A model generated the notes under the pieces. That model saw only the letters and a program-made list of their open reading frames with translations, ran no database searches and was not told the DNA's origin. A program made the position numbers and the translations under genes. From Psychrobacter sp. MF31 (lineage in GTDB: Bacteria > Pseudomonadota > Gammaproteobacteria > Pseudomonadales > Moraxellaceae): 64,000 nt of DNA. Shown here piece after piece: positions 8,480 to 18,645 of this stretch. The stretch's first letter is position 1. The number at the start of each line of letters is the position of its first letter. The DNA lies in assembly GCF_012847335.1 (NCBI RefSeq), contig NZ_JABBDX010000001.1, positions 682,001 through 746,000 on the forward strand, in the 5' to 3' direction.

Positions 8480-11400
8480 GTTTGCCATCGCATAGATGGT
8501 TTAGAAAAATGGGCAAAGGCTTAAAAAAGAGCGCTGAAGGTTTGCCATCGCATAGATGGTTTAGAAAAAGATATGGCGCAGGCCATGACGCTCGCAAAAG
8601 TTTGCCATCGCATAGATGGTTTAGAAAAACAGTATTTTGAAGGCGACACACGCGAAGTCGTTTGCCATCGCATAGATGGTTTAGAAACTGCGCGCTGATC
8701 CTGATGATGCGCCCGATGTGTTTGCCATCGCATAGATGGTTTAGAAAAACGCTTTGGGGTCTGCCAGTAGTCACCACTCGTTTGCCATCGCATAGATGGT
8801 TTAGAAAATGACCGTTCGCCGCAGCAAGATGGGCGATATGTTTGCCATCGCATAGATGGTTTAGAAAAAGAAACAAACTCATTTTGCTTCATTCCAACCG
8901 TTTGCCATCGCATAGATGGTTTAGAAAAAATCCAAGTCATTAGCGGTCAAATTACTCGTGTTTGCCATCGCATAGATGGTTTAGAAAAATTAGACGCCCT
9001 GCGATATAGATCAGTGTTGGTTTGCCATCGCATAGATGGTTTAGAAAATCTGCGAGTATCTATCAGAGCCGCTAAAGATGTTTGCCATCGCATAGATGGT
9101 TTAGAAAATCTGCGAGTATCTATCAGAGCCGCTAAAGATGTTTGCCATCGCATAGATGGTTTAGAAAATACTGTCTGACGTTTCACCTGCCGCAATATCG
9201 TTTGCCATCGCATAGATGGTTTAGAAATGCCGCCGATTTTGACCAGCTCTCACTGTCAAGTTTGCCATCGCATAGATGGTTTAGAAATTGCCGGAATAAC
9301 TCAATGTTGTCGTTGTAGTGTTTGCCATCGCATAGATGGTTTAGAAAAAAGAGATTCACTTGTTACTAACCAGCCTATTGTTTGCCATCGCATAGATGGT
9401 TTAGAAAAACGTCGGATTTTATGTAGGAGTGTAGCTATGGTTTGCCATCGCATAGATGGTTTAGAAATCAACGCGGTCTTTGCCATACTTGTTAATTGCG
9501 TTTGCCATCGCATAGATGGTTTAGAAAAAAAGACGCTGTGATGCCAAGCCGTGTGTTTAGTTTGCCATCGCATAGATGGTTTAGAAATGATTTGTGCGTG
9601 ATGATTCGGTGAGTTGGTAGTTTGCCATCGCATAGATGGTTTAGAAAAAAAACAGCGTCTCAGATGGCGTACAAACTGCGTTTGCCATCGCATAGATGGT
9701 TTAGAAAACTATCCAGCCTGGCGACAGCTACTCAGCAACGTTTGCCATCGCATAGATGGTTTAGAAAAACCATGTCTGCCAATTCTTGCTGACTCAATTG
9801 TTTGCCATCGCATAGATGGTTTAGAAACCCGTGACGGGCTTATTTTTTTAGAGGCGATAGTTTGCCATCGCATAGATGGTTTAGAAATACTACCTATGCA
9901 AACTATGCACCTGTGTTATGTTTGCCATCGCATAGATGGTTTAGAAAATCACGTCATTAGCACCAAGGGCGCTTACGGCGTTTGCCATCGCATAGATGGT
10001 TTAGAAATTGCCGTCTATCAGCTTACTTATGAGTCCAGCGTTTGCCATCGCATAGATGGTTTAGAAAACAGCGGTGATTGGTTTTTTCGGGACGGCGGAG
10101 TTTGCCATCGCATAGATGGTTTAGAAAGGTCGGGGCAGGGCTGTGGACGGTGGCATTAAGTTTGCCATCGCATAGATGGTTTAGAAACTTGGAGTTGGCC
10201 TGCAATTCCAGCCCCTGAAGTTTGCCATCGCATAGATGGTTTAGAAAGTTCAAGTTGACGTAAGCTTCGACCACTTCAAGTTTGCCATCGCATAGATGGT
10301 TTAGAAAGAAAACTACAAAGCGCGCGCGGTATTTGTTGAGTTTGCCATCGCATAGATGGTTTAGAAACAAAACGTGCTGACCGGCTGATGGTCGTTAACG
10401 TTTGCCATCGCATAGATGGTTTAGAAATAGGATCAATGCAGGCAGAATTTGAAAAAATGGTTTGCCATCGCATAGATGGTTTAGAAAATCGCCAGCGCTA
10501 GCAAAATGATTGCTAGTCTGTTTGCCATCGCATAGATGGTTTAGAAAACATAATCGCTAATCGTTTTCACCGCCTCATCGTTTGCCATCGCATAGATGGT
10601 TTAGAAAGCTTGGGGTGCTTGGGTCAGATCAGACCGTGAGTTTGCCATCGCATAGATGGTTTAGAAAACCGCGCCGCTGTGCTCGATCTTGTCAGTAAAG
10701 TTTGCCATCGCATAGATGGTTTAGAAATGCGGCTTCCATGGCTTGGCGATCAGCTTCGCGTTTGCCATCGCATAGATGGTTTAGAAAGAGATTATCGGGA
10801 CCACTATCCAATGTTTATTGTTTGCCATCGCATAGATGGTTTAGAAAATGAAAACGTATCAAAAAGGCGACTACATCGTGTTTGCCATCGCATAGATGGT
10901 TTAGAAAACTCGTTATTGATGTTGAAACGCCGGAAACTAGTTTGCCATCGCATAGATGGTTTAGAAACATAACGCCAATTTCAAAAATGCGTCTTTTTAG
11001 TTTGCCATCGCATAGATGGTTTAGAAACGCGAGTCATGGGTGATATGTCGTTTGAGGTGGTTTGCCATCGCATAGATGGTTTAGAAAAAGATGGCAGCCG
11101 CGCCGTTCCTGCGCCCCGCGTTTGCCATCGCATAGATGGTTTAGAAATCTTTGATCAAGACCTGATAATCTGAGCGCGAGTTTGCCATCGCATAGATGGT
11201 TTAGAAACACCAGCCATTATTACGGTCTGATAGCTCAGTGTTTGCCATCGCATAGATGGTTTAGAAACAGCGTTCGCTAAAGCCATACTGCGGCGCGTAG
11301 TTTGCCATCGCATAGATGGTTTAGAAAAGTAGCGCAATGTCAGTCATATCGCTGCTTTTGTTTGCCATCGCATAGATGGTTTAGAAAGGATGGAAAATAA

Positions 11401-12108
11401 TAGCGAAGTGCAAATGCGAGTTTGCCATCGCATAGATGGTTTAGAAATGTTGCTCATCCGTTGAACGAACGTTTAAACGGTTTGCCATCGCATAGATGGT
11501 TTAGAAAAACTCAAAACTCAGGAGTAGCAAGACCGCACGGTTTGCCATCGCATAGATAGTTTAGAAATACTCGCGCAACATGAAAGATGCTCGCGGCAAG
11601 TTTGCCATCGCATAGATGGTTTAGAAAAAAATCTGAGAAAGCTTCAACTGAAAAGCTCAGTTTGCCATCGCATAGATGGTTTAGAAATTGATGGCGATAA
11701 AGATAGTATTGCCTATGCTGTTTGCCATCGCATAGATGGTTTAGAAACGTCGGATCGCTTGTGGTGGCAAAAAAACTATAGTTTGCCATCGCATAGATGG
11801 TTTAGAAAAAAACGGCTCAATCACCAACGCTAAGATCGGTGTTTGCCATCGCATAGATGGTTTAGAAATCTTTGCTTAGTAGCTCATAAACCCACATCTG
11901 GTTTGCCATCGCATAGATGGTTTAGAAAAAACATGGACGACTACGACCTTGACACGCAGCGTTTGCCATCGCATAGATGGTTTAGAAACACTCGTGATGA
12001 TTTTGAGAAAAGCATAACTGGTTTGCCATCGCATAGATGGTTTAGAAAGCCAAGCTGTCACAGCTTATTGTTGATATCACGTTTGCCATCGCATAGATGG
12101 TTTAGAGC
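8480..12108 (+). CRISPR. Type I-F CRISPR array, 61 repeats and 60 spacers
   Basis: Each 28-bp repeat starts GTTTGCCATC and ends GGTTTAGAAA. It contains the stem CCATC-GCATA-GATGG, which is the 5-bp stem and 5-nt loop that Cas6f enzymes recognise. Repeats recur every 60 bp from 8480 to 11720 (32-nt spacers). One 33-nt spacer at 11748-11780 follows, then six repeats from 11781 to 12081. The spacers at 9048-9079 and 9108-9139 are identical neighbours. The repeat at 11540 has G to A at 11558, which breaks one stem pair. The last repeat ends AGAGC instead of AGAAA, marking the old, leader-distal end. Spacers are otherwise diverse, as expected for an array that has been active. Open frames inside it are artefacts of the 60-bp period. 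Confidence 0.99.
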
Positions 12109-12196
12109 TTCCCTTAAACATCATCGATTTAGAAATAAAAAACTGGATTAAACAAGATTTAACCCAACTTTTTTATAATTTTTTAACCTATAAATT

Positions 12197-12685
12197 TTAC
12201 TTCGAGATTGCTTTAAAGTGAGCGACCTGATTGGCATTCGTAATCGTTAAGACCGGCAGATTGCTCGCGTCCTTACTTAAGCTAAATTTACCTTGAGCCA
12301 TGGCACTCACTGCCGCATCAAAGCTTGCTTGCGGCTCAGGACAAGCCATTCTGGTGCTGATGATATTGCCCAATTGCACGTTACCCGCTGCAGCGCTGTA
12401 GTTGGCGCTCATTTTATTGCAAGTGTTTAAAAAAGCCACGCGATTGTTCGAATCAACCGTCATAAAATTTAAGATTAAAGGTTTTGCTGGATCAAAAAAC
12501 AGCTGAGTCACTTTGCTGCCATCATTACGCTTGGCATCGATCAGTTGCCAGTTGTAGGCTTGTAGCGCGCTTGAGGTCACCGTTTGCGTCACAGGAGTCG
12601 CCGCGCTTGGGGCAGATTGACAACCCGCTGCCAATGCGCCAACCGTAAAAACGCCCGCCAGCATCAGTTTAGTCATATGTTTCAT
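12197..12685 (-). CDS. META-domain (HslJ-like) lipoprotein
   Basis: The product is 162 residues. A lipoprotein signal peptide ends in a clear lipobox (LAAGC, Cys at about residue 22), so it is probably lipid-anchored in the envelope. The rest resembles a META domain: a W-x-L-I-D-A start near residue 46, F-LNTCNKMSANY in the middle, and TRMACPEPQASFDAAV with a second Cys, a pattern seen in HslJ-like proteins. HslJ has been linked to novobiocin resistance and heat shock in E. coli, but no function can be assigned here. It converges on the end of the CRISPR array. Confidence 0.8.
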   Translation of the reverse strand: MKHMTKLMLAGVFTVGALAAGCQSAPSAATPVTQTVTSSALQAYNWQLIDAKRNDGSKVTQLFFDPAKPLILNFMTVDSNNRVAFLNTCNKMSANYSAAAGNVQLGNIISTRMACPEPQASFDAAVSAMAQGKFSLSKDASNLPVLTITNANQVAHFKAISK

Positions 12686-13126
12686 AAAATACCTTTAATA
12701 TACATTCAAAAATAACGTTCAGTTGTTATATCCTCAAGGAATATCCGAGCGATTATATGATTAAATAGTGGTAGATGCTATTGCTCGTAACGACGAGAAT
12801 AAGTAAAACAACGAAAGCAAACGGTTCTTTAACGTCCCGCAGTTTATCGCCACCCTTCCTAATCATTTCATTTGCCATATCTAAACCAAAAATAGCCGCA
12901 ATATAAAAGGTTTACTCACTTGATTGCCAAATTTTAAGCTGATCTTAAGATTGGCATCAGGCGTTCACAGCGTATTTCACCTGCTGACAAGATTACTGAT
13001 GAATTTTGCTTGATTAAACTTACGACTTCAGATAATTTTCAGGTGAACTTGAAAATAAATATGTCTTAATTCTAATTTTATAATTATAGCGTCATCCGCC
13101 TAATTTTTTTGAGAGTATGATATTCA
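12686..13126. other. Intergenic region with a possible small membrane-protein remnant
   Basis: This 441-bp gap separates the lipoprotein and the TerC-family gene. It carries a minus-strand 41-codon frame from the ATG at 12878 to the stop at 12753. Its product has a charged N-terminal third followed by a single hydrophobic helix (FAFVVLLILVV) and a short tail. The frame stays open about 12 codons further upstream with a hydrophobic sequence, so it could be the tail of a lost gene rather than a complete one. I see no convincing ribosome site. The last part should contain the TerC-family promoter. Confidence 0.35.
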
Positions 13127-14689
13127 ATGATAGAGCTGTTAAGCGATCCTTCGATTTGGCTTGGATTTTTTGCGCTGGTGAGCCTTGAGATCATTCTTGG
13201 CATTGACAACCTTGTTTTTATTGCCATTCTTGCCAATAAACTTCCGCCAAATCAACGTAGCAAAGCGCGCAATCTTGGGCTAGGACTTGCTTTAATTATG
13301 CGGTTAGGGTTGCTGTTTGTCATGTCATGGCTTGTGACCTTGACCGAACCTGTGGTGAGCTTTGCCTCATTTAATTTATCAATCCGCGACTTGATTTTGA
13401 TCGTCGGCGGCTTCTTTTTATTGTTTAAAGCCACGCTTGAGCTTCATGAACGCTTAGAAGGTAAGCCTGAGGGGAGCAATAAAAGCAAAGTTTATGCAGG
13501 ATTTGCAGCGGTCGTTGCGCAAATTGTGATCCTAGATGCGGTATTCTCCTTTGACGCGGTGATTACGGCTGTGGGCATGGTGGAGCATTTAGAAGTCATG
13601 ATGGCGGCGGTCATTGTGGCAATGGCAGTGATGGTTTTGGCTGCCAAAGCGTTAACGGATTTTGTAGGAAAACACCCAACGGTCGTGATTTTATGCTTAA
13701 GCTTTTTGCTGATGATCGGGTTTAGCTTGGTCGTTGAAGGCTTAGGATTTCATATTCCCAAAAGCTATCTTTATGCTGCGATTGGCTTTTCTATTGTCAT
13801 TGAAGCCTTTAATCAATTTATGCAGCGCAACCGCACCAAGCATGAAAACGCCATTCCGCTACGCGATAGAGCGGCGGATAACATCCTAAAGCTTATGGGC
13901 GGCACTATCGCAAACCATGATGAAGATCAGCTTACCGAGGTCAGCCCATCCATAGCGCCCATCCCTTTTGCAGAAGAGGAGCGCTATATGATCAGCGGCG
14001 TGCTTGCGCTTGGTGAGCGCGATGTCAAAACCATCATGACGCCGCGATCAGAGATTTCTTGGGTTAACATTGAGAACAGCGCCGCCGAGATCCGTGAGCA
14101 GGTGCTCTCAACGCCGCACAGCTTGTTGCCGATTTGCGAGGGGCGCTTAAACAAAATCTTGGGCGTCGTTCGGGCTAAAGATATTTTATCGGTGCTCGAT
14201 ACGCCGTCTGACGATATTTATTTGGCGCTGGAGCCGTTATTAACTAAGCAGCAGCCTGTGTTTGTCTCTGATGGCATTGATAACTTACGGCTGATCAATC
14301 TGCTAAAAAACGCCAAAGGCAACTTGGCAATCGTCGTCGATGAATATGGTCAAGTGGCAGGATTGGTGACGCCTTTGGATTTGTTTGGAGCGATTGCAGG
14401 CGAATTTCCTGATGAAGACGAAACGTTGGAAATCTCTAAACAAGAGGATCATTGGATCGCTGAAGGTACAATCAGCTTAGATCAGTTGCGACTTGAATTA
14501 AATGAAGCCAGCTTACTTGCCGAAGCTGAGCAGCTAACCCTAGGCGGTTATATCAACTTTAAGCTTGATAACATCGCTCAAGTGAATGATCATGTGAGCA
14601 GCGAGGGTTACTTATTTACCGTTTTGGAAACGTTATCGGGAAGGATTCTTTTAGTCAAAATTGAAAAAGCGCTGACCCAGTCAAGTTGA
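13127..14689 (+). CDS. TerC-family membrane protein with CBS pair and CorC domain (YoaE-like)
   Basis: The product is 520 residues. The N-terminal 220 or so are a TerC-type membrane region with about seven helices and the family's acidic motif [17 protein letters not shown] second acidic motif, [14 protein letters not shown], lies near residue 140. A CBS-domain pair follows ([10 protein letters not shown] near 305, [19 protein letters not shown] near 400) and then a CorC/HlyC C-terminal domain ending near 515. The architecture matches E. coli YoaE and YegH. TerC relatives are tied to metal handling, possibly manganese efflux, but the substrate here is not determined. The gene stands alone. 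Confidence 0.9.
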   Translation: MIELLSDPSIWLGFFALVSLEIILGIDNLVFIAILANKLPPNQRSKARNLGLGLALIMRLGLLFVMSWLVTLTEPVVSFASFNLSIRDLILIVGGFFLLFKATLELHERLEGKPEGSNKSKVYAGFAAVVAQIVILDAVFSFDAVITAVGMVEHLEVMMAAVIVAMAVMVLAAKALTDFVGKHPTVVILCLSFLLMIGFSLVVEGLGFHIPKSYLYAAIGFSIVIEAFNQFMQRNRTKHENAIPLRDRAADNILKLMGGTIANHDEDQLTEVSPSIAPIPFAEEERYMISGVLALGERDVKTIMTPRSEISWVNIENSAAEIREQVLSTPHSLLPICEGRLNKILGVVRAKDILSVLDTPSDDIYLALEPLLTKQQPVFVSDGIDNLRLINLLKNAKGNLAIVVDEYGQVAGLVTPLDLFGAIAGEFPDEDETLEISKQEDHWIAEGTISLDQLRLELNEASLLAEAEQLTLGGYINFKLDNIAQVNDHVSSEGYLFTVLETLSGRILLVKIEKALTQSS

Positions 14690-14805
14690 TAGCGCCTTGC
14701 CCTAAATCGCTAAAAATCGTGACATAAAAGTTGTGCTATTCGTGATTGAAAGCTGATGTCATTCAGCTTTCAACCCTAAACAATATCATCGCCAGTTTTT
14801 TTCGA

Positions 14806-15420
14806 TTACTGCTGACCTACCACCATCACTCGCGCTTCAGTGGCGGCAAACTCTTTTTCGCCTGCCTGCGCTGCAATCCCGCCAAACGGCATCTGGGCAA
14901 TCAGCTTCCAACTGCTTGGAATGTTAAACGCTTGGGCGACATCTTGTTCAAAAATGGCGGAATAATGCTGCAAACTTGCACCAATACCCAAATTGCTCAG
15001 CTGCGTCCAAACGGCGTACTGGTGCATGGCGTTGGTATGCTCAGCATAAATCGGAAAGCTGTCGGCATAAATTGCAAACTGCTCTTGTAGCGCCTTGATA
15101 CCGTCGTTATCTTCAAAGTAAAGAATCGTTCCGGCACCGGCGCGAAAGCTATCCATTTTTTGCTTCGTACTTGAAAAATCGTTGTCACCGACAATCTGTC
15201 TTAAATTTGTCTCAGCAATGTCCCAAAGGCGTTTATGCGCCTCGCCAAACAGAACGGTAATCCGCGTGGTTTGCGAGTTAAACGCAGAGGGCGTGTGCAA
15301 AATGGCATGCTCTACCGCATCAACCACCGCTTGCTCAGAAACCGGAAGCTGATCCGTTAGCGCATAAATGGTTCGGCGGTTTGCAAAAATATCTTGAAGG
15401 TGAATCGCTTCTTGAGTCAT
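14806..15420 (-). CDS. Nitroreductase-family oxidoreductase (Frm2/Hbn1-like)
   Basis: The product is 204 residues, typical of small FMN-dependent nitroreductases. The FMN-binding start FANRRTIYAL, the mid-protein AVEHAILHTPSAFNSQTTRI and the C-terminal half with NLGIGASLQHY and WKLIAQMPFGGI match the Frm2/Hbn1-like branch. Such enzymes reduce nitro compounds or quinones with NAD(P)H. It lies about 100 bp downstream of the glutathionyl-hydroquinone reductase in the same direction and may share its transcript. A 10-bp dyad at 14746-14773 lies past its stop but lacks a T-run. Confidence 0.85.
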   Translation of the reverse strand: MTQEAIHLQDIFANRRTIYALTDQLPVSEQAVVDAVEHAILHTPSAFNSQTTRITVLFGEAHKRLWDIAETNLRQIVGDNDFSSTKQKMDSFRAGAGTILYFEDNDGIKALQEQFAIYADSFPIYAEHTNAMHQYAVWTQLSNLGIGASLQHYSAIFEQDVAQAFNIPSSWKLIAQMPFGGIAAQAGEKEFAATEARVMVVGQQ

Positions 15421-15521
15421 AAGTTATCCTTATTGATTGAAATTTAGCTTATCTTGATAAAAAGTTTTGGCGTTGGTTAATTGGCATTGATTAAACTTGA
15501 GCTTGACTAAACTATGAAGGA

Positions 15522-16508
15522 TTAATTTTCAGTAGAGCCAAGCGCTTCCCGACCATGAGCGCTGTTAAAATCGATTTTTGGCCCTACTGGAATAATTTTA
15601 TTTGGATTGATCGTGTCGTGGCTTTGGTAATAATGCGTTTTAATGTGCGCCATATTGACCGTTTCTGACACGCCTTTGGTTTGGTACAAATCACGCAAGT
15701 AGCCCCAAAGGTTCGGGTAATCAACAATTCGGCGGATGTTACACTTAAAATGCCCAACATAAACACTATCAAAGCGGATCAAGGTGGTAAATAAGCGCCA
15801 ATCGGCTTCGGTAATTTGGCTGCCGGTTAAATACTGCTGCGAGCTTAAGCGCGCTTCTAGTTGATCAAGCGCGTCAAACAGCACCATCACCGCCTCTTCA
15901 TAGGCTGCTTGGGTGGTAGCAAAGCCCGCTTTATAAACACCATTGTTAATGGCGGGGTAAATAAACGCGTTCAGCTCATCAATCAGCGCAAGCAGTGAGG
16001 GCGGCGCAAAATCGACAGCCACCGCGCCAATGTCGTCAAACGCTGAATTAAACATACGGATGATTTCAGAGGATTCATTGTTGACAATGGTGTTTCGTTT
16101 TTTGTCCCAGAGCACCGGAACGGTAACTTGACCTGTGTAATCCGGTTTAGCGGCAGTGTAAATTTCATATAAATACTGAGCATTAAAGATGGGGTCAGCA
16201 ATCACCCCTGCTGCCTCCTCAAACGTCCAACCGTTCTCCCCCATAACAGGGTTAACGACCGATAACGATATCATGTCCGTCAACCCTTTAAGCTTTCGAT
16301 AAATCAAGGTTCGGTGCGCCCAAGGACAAGCAAGGGACACGTACAAATGATAGCGATTTGGCTCGGCTTTAAAACCGCCGACCCCTGAGCTGCCTTTGCT
16401 GCCATCTTTGGTGACCCAATTTCGAAAGCTTGAGTTTTTGCGCTCAAAGCGACCATCTTTGGTATCATACCAGCGGTCTTGCCAATTGCCATCTACAAGT
16501 AATCCCAT
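15522..16508 (-). CDS. Glutathionyl-hydroquinone reductase (Xi-class GST)
   Basis: The product is 328 residues, the usual length of the Xi class (E. coli YqjG). These cytosolic enzymes use glutathione to reduce glutathionyl-hydroquinones. The catalytic Cys61 lies in SLACPWAHRTLIYR, the class signature. Conserved segments include WDKKRNTIVNNESSEIIRMF near residue 155 and the C-terminal all-alpha domain with ITEADWRLFTTLIRFD. It follows pirin by 72 bp in the same direction. The neighbourhood of pirin and a nitroreductase fits a quinone or electrophile defence role. Confidence 0.93.
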   Translation of the reverse strand: MGLLVDGNWQDRWYDTKDGRFERKNSSFRNWVTKDGSKGSSGVGGFKAEPNRYHLYVSLACPWAHRTLIYRKLKGLTDMISLSVVNPVMGENGWTFEEAAGVIADPIFNAQYLYEIYTAAKPDYTGQVTVPVLWDKKRNTIVNNESSEIIRMFNSAFDDIGAVAVDFAPPSLLALIDELNAFIYPAINNGVYKAGFATTQAAYEEAVMVLFDALDQLEARLSSQQYLTGSQITEADWRLFTTLIRFDSVYVGHFKCNIRRIVDYPNLWGYLRDLYQTKGVSETVNMAHIKTHYYQSHDTINPNKIIPVGPKIDFNSAHGREALGSTEN

Positions 16509-16540
16509 GATTGCCTCCTTGCCGGTTCAACTTTTTAATT

Positions 16541-16582
16541 AAAATCAGTTGATTAAAACCAGTTGTTTAAAATCAGTTGATT
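16541..16582. repeat. Three tandem copies of a 14-bp unit
   Basis: The units are AAAATCAGTTGATT, AAAACCAGTTGTTT and AAAATCAGTTGATT. They lie in the pirin-to-GST gap and run into the pirin stop codon. They look like a slippage product. No function is evident. Confidence 0.8.
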
Positions 16583-17462
16583 AAAAGTTACCTTGATTAA
16601 AGTCGTCAAAAGCTTGCAATACCTCAGCTTTGGTCGTCATCACAAAAGGTCCACCGCGAGCAATAGGCTCTTGCAAAGGCTTGCCCGCGATCAGTAAAAA
16701 GCGCGCCCCATCACTGCCACCGGTTACCAACAGTTCATCCCCGTGGGTTAATACGCCAAGATGTTTGGCGGTTAATGGTTGGTTTGCCGCCTCAGTTTGG
16801 TCATTGCCTTCTGGTATCACACGGATATCGCCCTCGATCACGTAAACAAAGGCGTTATGCGCTCTCGGAAGCGATTGCTCAAACGTCGTTTCCGCAGGAA
16901 GGCTGATATCAAGATACGTCGGATATGTGTGATGATTGACCACAGGACCTACTGTTCCTTGATTGGTACGCCCTGAAATTACCCGAATTTGCGTGCCATT
17001 ATCGCGGCATTCAAGCGGCGTTGATTCAGGCGGAAACTCTTGATATTTAGGTGCGCTCATTTTTGCAGCAGCCGGAAGGTTGACCCAAAGCTGAAAACCT
17101 TTGAGCAATCCCTCTTCTTGCTCGGGCATTTCTGAGTGAATGATACCTTTTGCCGCCGTCATCCACTGAACGCCACCGGATTCGATAAGTCCTTCGTGAC
17201 CGGCATTGTCTTTGTGACGCATTCGACCATTTAACAGGTAAGTGACCGTTTCAAAACCGCGATGCGGGTGCGCCGGAAAGCCGCCAATATAGTCATTTTT
17301 ATCATCACTTTCAAAGCAATCGAGCAATAAAAAGGGGTCAAGAAAATTAATCTGCGGCGAGCCGATAATTCGGGTCAACTTGACACCATCCCCATCCGCC
17401 GTGGCGACACCTGAAAACTGCTGGGCGATACGACGGAAAACTTTATTATGTTTTGTTGTCAT
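16581..17462 (-). CDS. Pirin family protein
   Basis: The product is 293 residues with two cupin domains. Metal ligands are visible in AHPHRGFETVTYLL (residues about 62-75), with further His residues in KDNAGHEG and IIHSEMPEQE. These match bacterial pirins such as YhhW, some of which oxidise quercetin. The N-terminal FSGVATADGDGVKLTRIIG and the C-terminal IARGGPFVMTTKAEV are typical. It is the first gene after a divergent promoter shared with a LysR regulator, a common arrangement for pirins. Its physiological substrate is not shown by the sequence. Confidence 0.92.
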   Translation of the reverse strand: MTTKHNKVFRRIAQQFSGVATADGDGVKLTRIIGSPQINFLDPFLLLDCFESDDKNDYIGGFPAHPHRGFETVTYLLNGRMRHKDNAGHEGLIESGGVQWMTAAKGIIHSEMPEQEEGLLKGFQLWVNLPAAAKMSAPKYQEFPPESTPLECRDNGTQIRVISGRTNQGTVGPVVNHHTYPTYLDISLPAETTFEQSLPRAHNAFVYVIEGDIRVIPEGNDQTEAANQPLTAKHLGVLTHGDELLVTGGSDGARFLLIAGKPLQEPIARGGPFVMTTKAEVLQAFDDFNQGNF

Positions 17463-17588
17463 AAGATCACTCCGTTAGGCTTTTGAAGTTACCTTATTAT
17501 AGTAACTGTTGACGGAGTAAAGATAAACGTCAATAATTGCAAATATATGTTCTGCTGACAAGAACAATAAAAAAATAAAGGGGATGAT
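17463..17588. promoter_or_regulatory. Divergent pirin / LysR promoter with several dyads
   Basis: Three inverted repeats are visible: ACTCCGT (17469-17475) with ACGGAGT (17512-17518), AGTTAC (17487-17492) with GTAACT (17502-17507), and GTTCT-N7-AGAAC (17549-17565). The last contains a T-N11-A core (17551-17563), the LysR-box form. I infer that the adjacent LysR protein controls both directions from here. Confidence 0.55.
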
Positions 17589-18533
17589 TTGGGACAATTA
17601 GAAGATATGGCGCTGTTTATTCGCATTGTGGATGCCGGCAGCATCACCAAAGCCGCCGAGCAGTTAGGTCTTGCCAAATCCGCAGTCAGCCGTAGGCTTA
17701 AAGATTTAGAGCTGCGCTTAGGCGTCCAGCTCATCAGCCGAACGACAAGAAAATCCAACGTCACCGAGTCAGGCGCTGAATATTATCGGCGCGCTAAAAC
17801 TATTTTGGATGAAGTGAGCTTATTAAATGAGCAAACCAGCGGCGCCCCCATGCTTATTGAAGGGACGCTAAAACTAACCGCGCCGTTATCCTTTGGTTTG
17901 ATGCACCTAAATTCGGTGATTCATGACTATGCCAACTTGAATCCTAATTTGCGATTTGAGCTGGATTTTACTGACCGAAACGTGGATTTAATTGAAGAAG
18001 GCTTCGAGCTTGCCATTCGCATTGGCAATTTACAAGACTCAAGCTATCAAGCCCAGCAGCTGACCATCATTCGCTCCGTTATTTGCGCAAGTCCTGACTA
18101 TCTAAGTCAAAACGGCATACCAAACACGTTGGAGGATTTAACCGCGCATCATGTTTTACAATATAGCTTAAGCCAAAGCCACGATTTAGCCCTCACCGAT
18201 GCGCAAGGTCAGCAGCATTTAGTTTCCACGCATTCAAAGATGAGGGCTAATAATGGCGATTTTTTGTTAGATATGGCGGTCAGAGGTCACGGAATTGTTG
18301 CCCTGCCAACCTTTATTGCTTATCAAAAGCTTAAAAGCCAAGCGCTAATCCCTGTACTTCAGCAATTTCGACTGCCCACCCTAAACGCTTACGCCGTTTA
18401 TCCACAAAATAAGTTTTTATCCAAGCGTTGCCGAGCGCTTATTGAACTGATTGCCGAGCGCTTTGGTGATCATCCTTATTGGGATGACGATTGTGGCATT
18501 GCTAAAAACATAAGCCTAAAAAAAATAAGCTAA
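17589..18533 (+). CDS. LysR-family transcriptional regulator
   Basis: The product is 314 residues from a TTG start at 17589, preferred because AAAGGGG lies about six bases upstream. The first in-frame ATG, at 17607, would cut into the first helix. The N-terminal winged helix-turn-helix (IVDAGSITKAAEQLGLAKSAVSRRLKDLELRLGVQLISRTTRK) is textbook LysR. The rest is the periplasmic-binding-like effector domain. It is divergent from the pirin unit and probably senses a small molecule such as a quinone, but the ligand is inference. Confidence 0.93.
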   Translation: MGQLEDMALFIRIVDAGSITKAAEQLGLAKSAVSRRLKDLELRLGVQLISRTTRKSNVTESGAEYYRRAKTILDEVSLLNEQTSGAPMLIEGTLKLTAPLSFGLMHLNSVIHDYANLNPNLRFELDFTDRNVDLIEEGFELAIRIGNLQDSSYQAQQLTIIRSVICASPDYLSQNGIPNTLEDLTAHHVLQYSLSQSHDLALTDAQGQQHLVSTHSKMRANNGDFLLDMAVRGHGIVALPTFIAYQKLKSQALIPVLQQFRLPTLNAYAVYPQNKFLSKRCRALIELIAERFGDHPYWDDDCGIAKNISLKKIS

Positions 18534-18645
18534 AAGACGGTCATATTTCTTTTAGAAAAATTTAAATATTTAGGCACGATGATATGATTTATCAATAAAA
18601 AATTCGGCTTTAAACCTAAAAATGAACTGTAAATAGCCATCAAAA

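Noticed and set aside
8480-12108. Self-targeting spacers against other parts of this window
   Set aside because: I saw no match by eye, but I did not make an exhaustive comparison, so this is not a proof of absence.
12121-12134. ATTTAGAAA beyond the last repeat, resembling the repeat end
   Set aside because: It is short, AT-rich and not at repeat spacing, so it is not a credible degenerate repeat.
8446-12151. Open reading frames of 60-180 codons on both strands through the array
   Set aside because: They repeat the same peptide every 20 codons because the repeat-spacer unit is 60 bp. They are artefacts, not genes.
14746-15090. A 114-codon plus-strand frame opposite the nitroreductase gene
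   Set aside because: It is antisense to a conserved enzyme and has no family features.
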